Below are positions 39,515-41,131 of a DNA stretch of 41,131 nucleotides, in pieces; positions within the stretch are counted from its first letter, which is position 1, and the number at the start of each line of letters is the position of its first letter. A model generated the notes under the pieces. That model was not told where the DNA came from. It saw nothing but the letters and a program-made list of their open reading frames with translations, and did no database searches. Both the position numbers and the translations under genes were made by a program. This DNA is from Chitinophaga pinensis (GTDB lineage Bacteria > Bacteroidota > Bacteroidia > AKYH767-A > OLB10): positions 1 through 41,131 of the forward strand of contig CALQOD010000014.1 of assembly GCA_943332105.1 (NCBI GenBank). Reading direction: 5' to 3'.

Positions 39515-41068
39515 TTGAAAAAATTAAAACAAGTATTAGTATTATTATGTATAGCTGTTTTGAGCTACAATGCAAATGCTCAATTTGTACTACCAACTAT
39601 TCCAGATAGTAGTTATGGCGCCAACTCCATTTATAGTAGAAGGACAGGCTGTGATATTTATTATTTGAACGACTCAGCGATTTATCGAGCGAGTGTATGG
39701 GAACAAGATTCGGCAGCAAGGGGGTTTGGATATGTTGTAGATTATAATGGCACGAGGTATCAAGGTACACTACCATTTTATTGCACGGATCATGTATTAA
39801 ATGCTGATGTATGTCTATTAAAAAATTCAAGCAATACAATAACTGCCGCAGTAGTTTATAATGACTATAATAACAATAATTATTTCCTAGAATATTTCGA
39901 GTGGAAGGCTACTATTAATGATTTCGTTTCCGTTTATGTAGATACACTATATTCGACAACAACAGGAACTACCTTAAATATCGATGGTAATAGTTCTGTT
40001 GACGGAGAATTTACGATTGTATGGGATGATAACGATAGTATTATTTATTATGTAGTTGGTAGTATTGCGAATGGTGTAAATAATACAAGAGTCTTAACTT
40101 ATGGCATATCACCTGATGTGAGTATGTATTTTGATGGAACAAATGATGTTGTCCATGTTGTTTATATTGATACGCTTAATTATGAATTAACGGTTTCAGA
40201 TTATAATTTTTCGGATTTATTGTTAAGCATAACAAGTCCACTTTATACGCAAAGCGTTGCCCCAGGCGCAAATTTAAAATGGGCATTTCCACGAATAGCC
40301 TCACCGGGTCCTAATGCTGGAGGTGTTAACGAATGGACTGTTATAGCACTTGAATGGGAATTGACGAACTGGTATGTAACCGGGTTTAATAATAGTTTAG
40401 CTACACGTATACCATATAATTACATCACTTTGCCAAATCCACCTACACCTCCAATTAATTTGAATAAAGTATCAAATTATGATTTGAGTGTTTGTTATTC
40501 GAATAATTACCCAACTGACGGTATTTATGTTGGTTGGGCATTTGATGCAGATCCATCGATATTTTCATCGACAGTAAGCAACATTTCTATAAACACAAAC
40601 TATTCTATTGTTTTAAGGTGTGATAACAATGCAGTAAATCTAGATACTGCCTATTGGCAGGTTTCAAGCTCAATAACAAGTAACAATGATGATTTCTCTT
40701 CATTTTTATCTATGGCATCAAGACATGGCTCTGATGAATTATTCGCCACATATCAGAATATGGTAATCGACAGCAATAATTTATACGATATTAATTATAA
40801 AAGTATAGTTCCTATATCTTCAGCCACAAGCTTAAAAACAAGTAATATTTCGACCAATCCAAATAGAAAAATTATAGGAATAAGCGGTTATGATACAACA
40901 GGTAAATTATTATTTGTAAAATCATACTTGAATGTGGAAGAAATAAAATTTGATATTCCTAATGAATGTTATAATCAAATATTATTAATTAAATTTGAAT
41001 ATGATGATATGACATATATTACTAATAAATATTTTATCAACACTTCAAAAGCTTATTTCTTAAAATAA
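39515..41068 (+). CDS. Secreted protein of unknown family, paralog A' (TTG start)
   Basis: The protein has 517 residues and is clearly paralogous to the product at 35853 along its whole length: NANAQFVLPTIPDSSYG, IYSRRTGCDIYY, TTLNIDGNSSVDGEFTIVWD, DVVHVVYIDT, AFPRIASPGPNAGG and VCYSNNYPTDGIYVGW. The start is TTG; no in-frame ATG precedes the signal peptide, and the position matches the paralog's ATG. The C-terminus (GYDTTGKLLFVKSYLN ... LLIKFEYDDMTYITNKYF) is sorting-domain-like without a PNP motif. It is followed 7 bp later by the start of another secreted-protein gene, so the A-B gene order is repeated. Confidence 0.82.
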   Translation: MKKLKQVLVLLCIAVLSYNANAQFVLPTIPDSSYGANSIYSRRTGCDIYYLNDSAIYRASVWEQDSAARGFGYVVDYNGTRYQGTLPFYCTDHVLNADVCLLKNSSNTITAAVVYNDYNNNNYFLEYFEWKATINDFVSVYVDTLYSTTTGTTLNIDGNSSVDGEFTIVWDDNDSIIYYVVGSIANGVNNTRVLTYGISPDVSMYFDGTNDVVHVVYIDTLNYELTVSDYNFSDLLLSITSPLYTQSVAPGANLKWAFPRIASPGPNAGGVNEWTVIALEWELTNWYVTGFNNSLATRIPYNYITLPNPPTPPINLNKVSNYDLSVCYSNNYPTDGIYVGWAFDADPSIFSSTVSNISINTNYSIVLRCDNNAVNLDTAYWQVSSSITSNNDDFSSFLSMASRHGSDELFATYQNMVIDSNNLYDINYKSIVPISSATSLKTSNISTNPNRKIIGISGYDTTGKLLFVKSYLNVEEIKFDIPNECYNQILLIKFEYDDMTYITNKYFINTSKAYFLK

Positions 41069-41075
41069 TTAAACT

Positions 41076-41131
41076 ATGAAAAAATTAATATGTTCGTTAT
41101 GGTTTTTAATTATAACCTCCAATTTCTCACT
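41076..41131 (+). CDS. Start of a secreted protein, probable B paralog (runs off right edge)
   Basis: Eighteen codons are visible, MKKLICSLWFLIITSNFS, a signal-peptide start. It begins 7 bp after the A' stop, just as gene B begins 12 bp after A (B starts MKKFFIIFVIILIQANSNAQ). By position it should be the second copy of B, but too little sequence is present to prove homology. Confidence 0.55.
   Translation, partial: MKKLICSLWFLIITSNFS

Noticed and set aside
1-41131. tRNA, rRNA or replication origin
   Set aside because: I found no tRNA-like cloverleaf, rRNA segment, DnaA-box cluster or parAB-type locus in the intergenic regions.

Overview
The window comes from a Bacteroidota chromosome with an AT-rich, low-GC genome. 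Four things point there. Several secreted proteins end in type IX secretion system (T9SS) sorting domains: type A with PNP motifs, and one type B gliding-associated domain. A PorP/SprF-family protein is present. Where promoters are visible they follow the TTG-N20-TAnnTTTG pattern rather than -35/-10. Ribosome binding sites are generally absent, and DUF4292 and FISUMP proteins occur. I cannot name a genus from the sequence alone.

Layout. 1-2073 (minus): a truncated secreted endonuclease/exonuclease/phosphatase-fold protein, a block of small dispersed palindromic repeats, and meaB, the chaperone GTPase for B12-dependent methylmalonyl-CoA mutase. 2195-4329 (plus): a cobalamin riboswitch leading into a BtuB-like TonB-dependent receptor, so B12 uptake and a B12-enzyme chaperone lie head to head. 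4331-5856 (minus): a DinB-fold gene coupled to gpsA. 5899-10891: an accessory island with parDE, a WYL regulator, three small lipoproteins (one FISUMP) and a truncated SRPBCC gene, bounded by two directly repeated copies of a ~220 bp element built from perfect palindromes. 11031-16564 (minus): tatA, then a tight dut / nucleotidyltransferase / TPR lipoprotein / DUF4292 lipoprotein / EnvC-like operon typical of envelope housekeeping in this phylum.

16767-20531 (plus): an msrB lipoprotein, a 42-residue membrane microprotein missed by the ORF track, a Wzz/BY-kinase-like protein and an unknown protein. 20618-25656: a T9SS type B NHL-propeller protein translationally coupled to a PorP/SprF-like barrel that carries six ~42-residue repeats and an OmpA-like tail. 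25704-27395: an M28 peptidase, then a deletion scar in which the C-terminal stumps of a HxlR regulator and a YciI/muconolactone-isomerase-like gene are fused back to back. 27451-29390 (minus): an aminotransferase/omega-amidase pair. 29482-35515: T9SS-exported aryl-sulfotransferase-like and multicopper-oxidase proteins, a coupled thioredoxin-like protein, an Asp-box propeller protein and an M24 peptidase.

35616-41131: a tandem duplication of a regulatory region plus a two-gene secreted unit (unknown protein A, then T9SS propeller protein B). The second B copy runs off the right edge. The two ~206 bp regulatory regions keep the same terminal inverted repeats, a near-perfect dyad over the -33 element and an identical promoter spacing. 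This, the repeat-bounded island and the PorP-repeat-OmpA fusion are the parts most worth following up.
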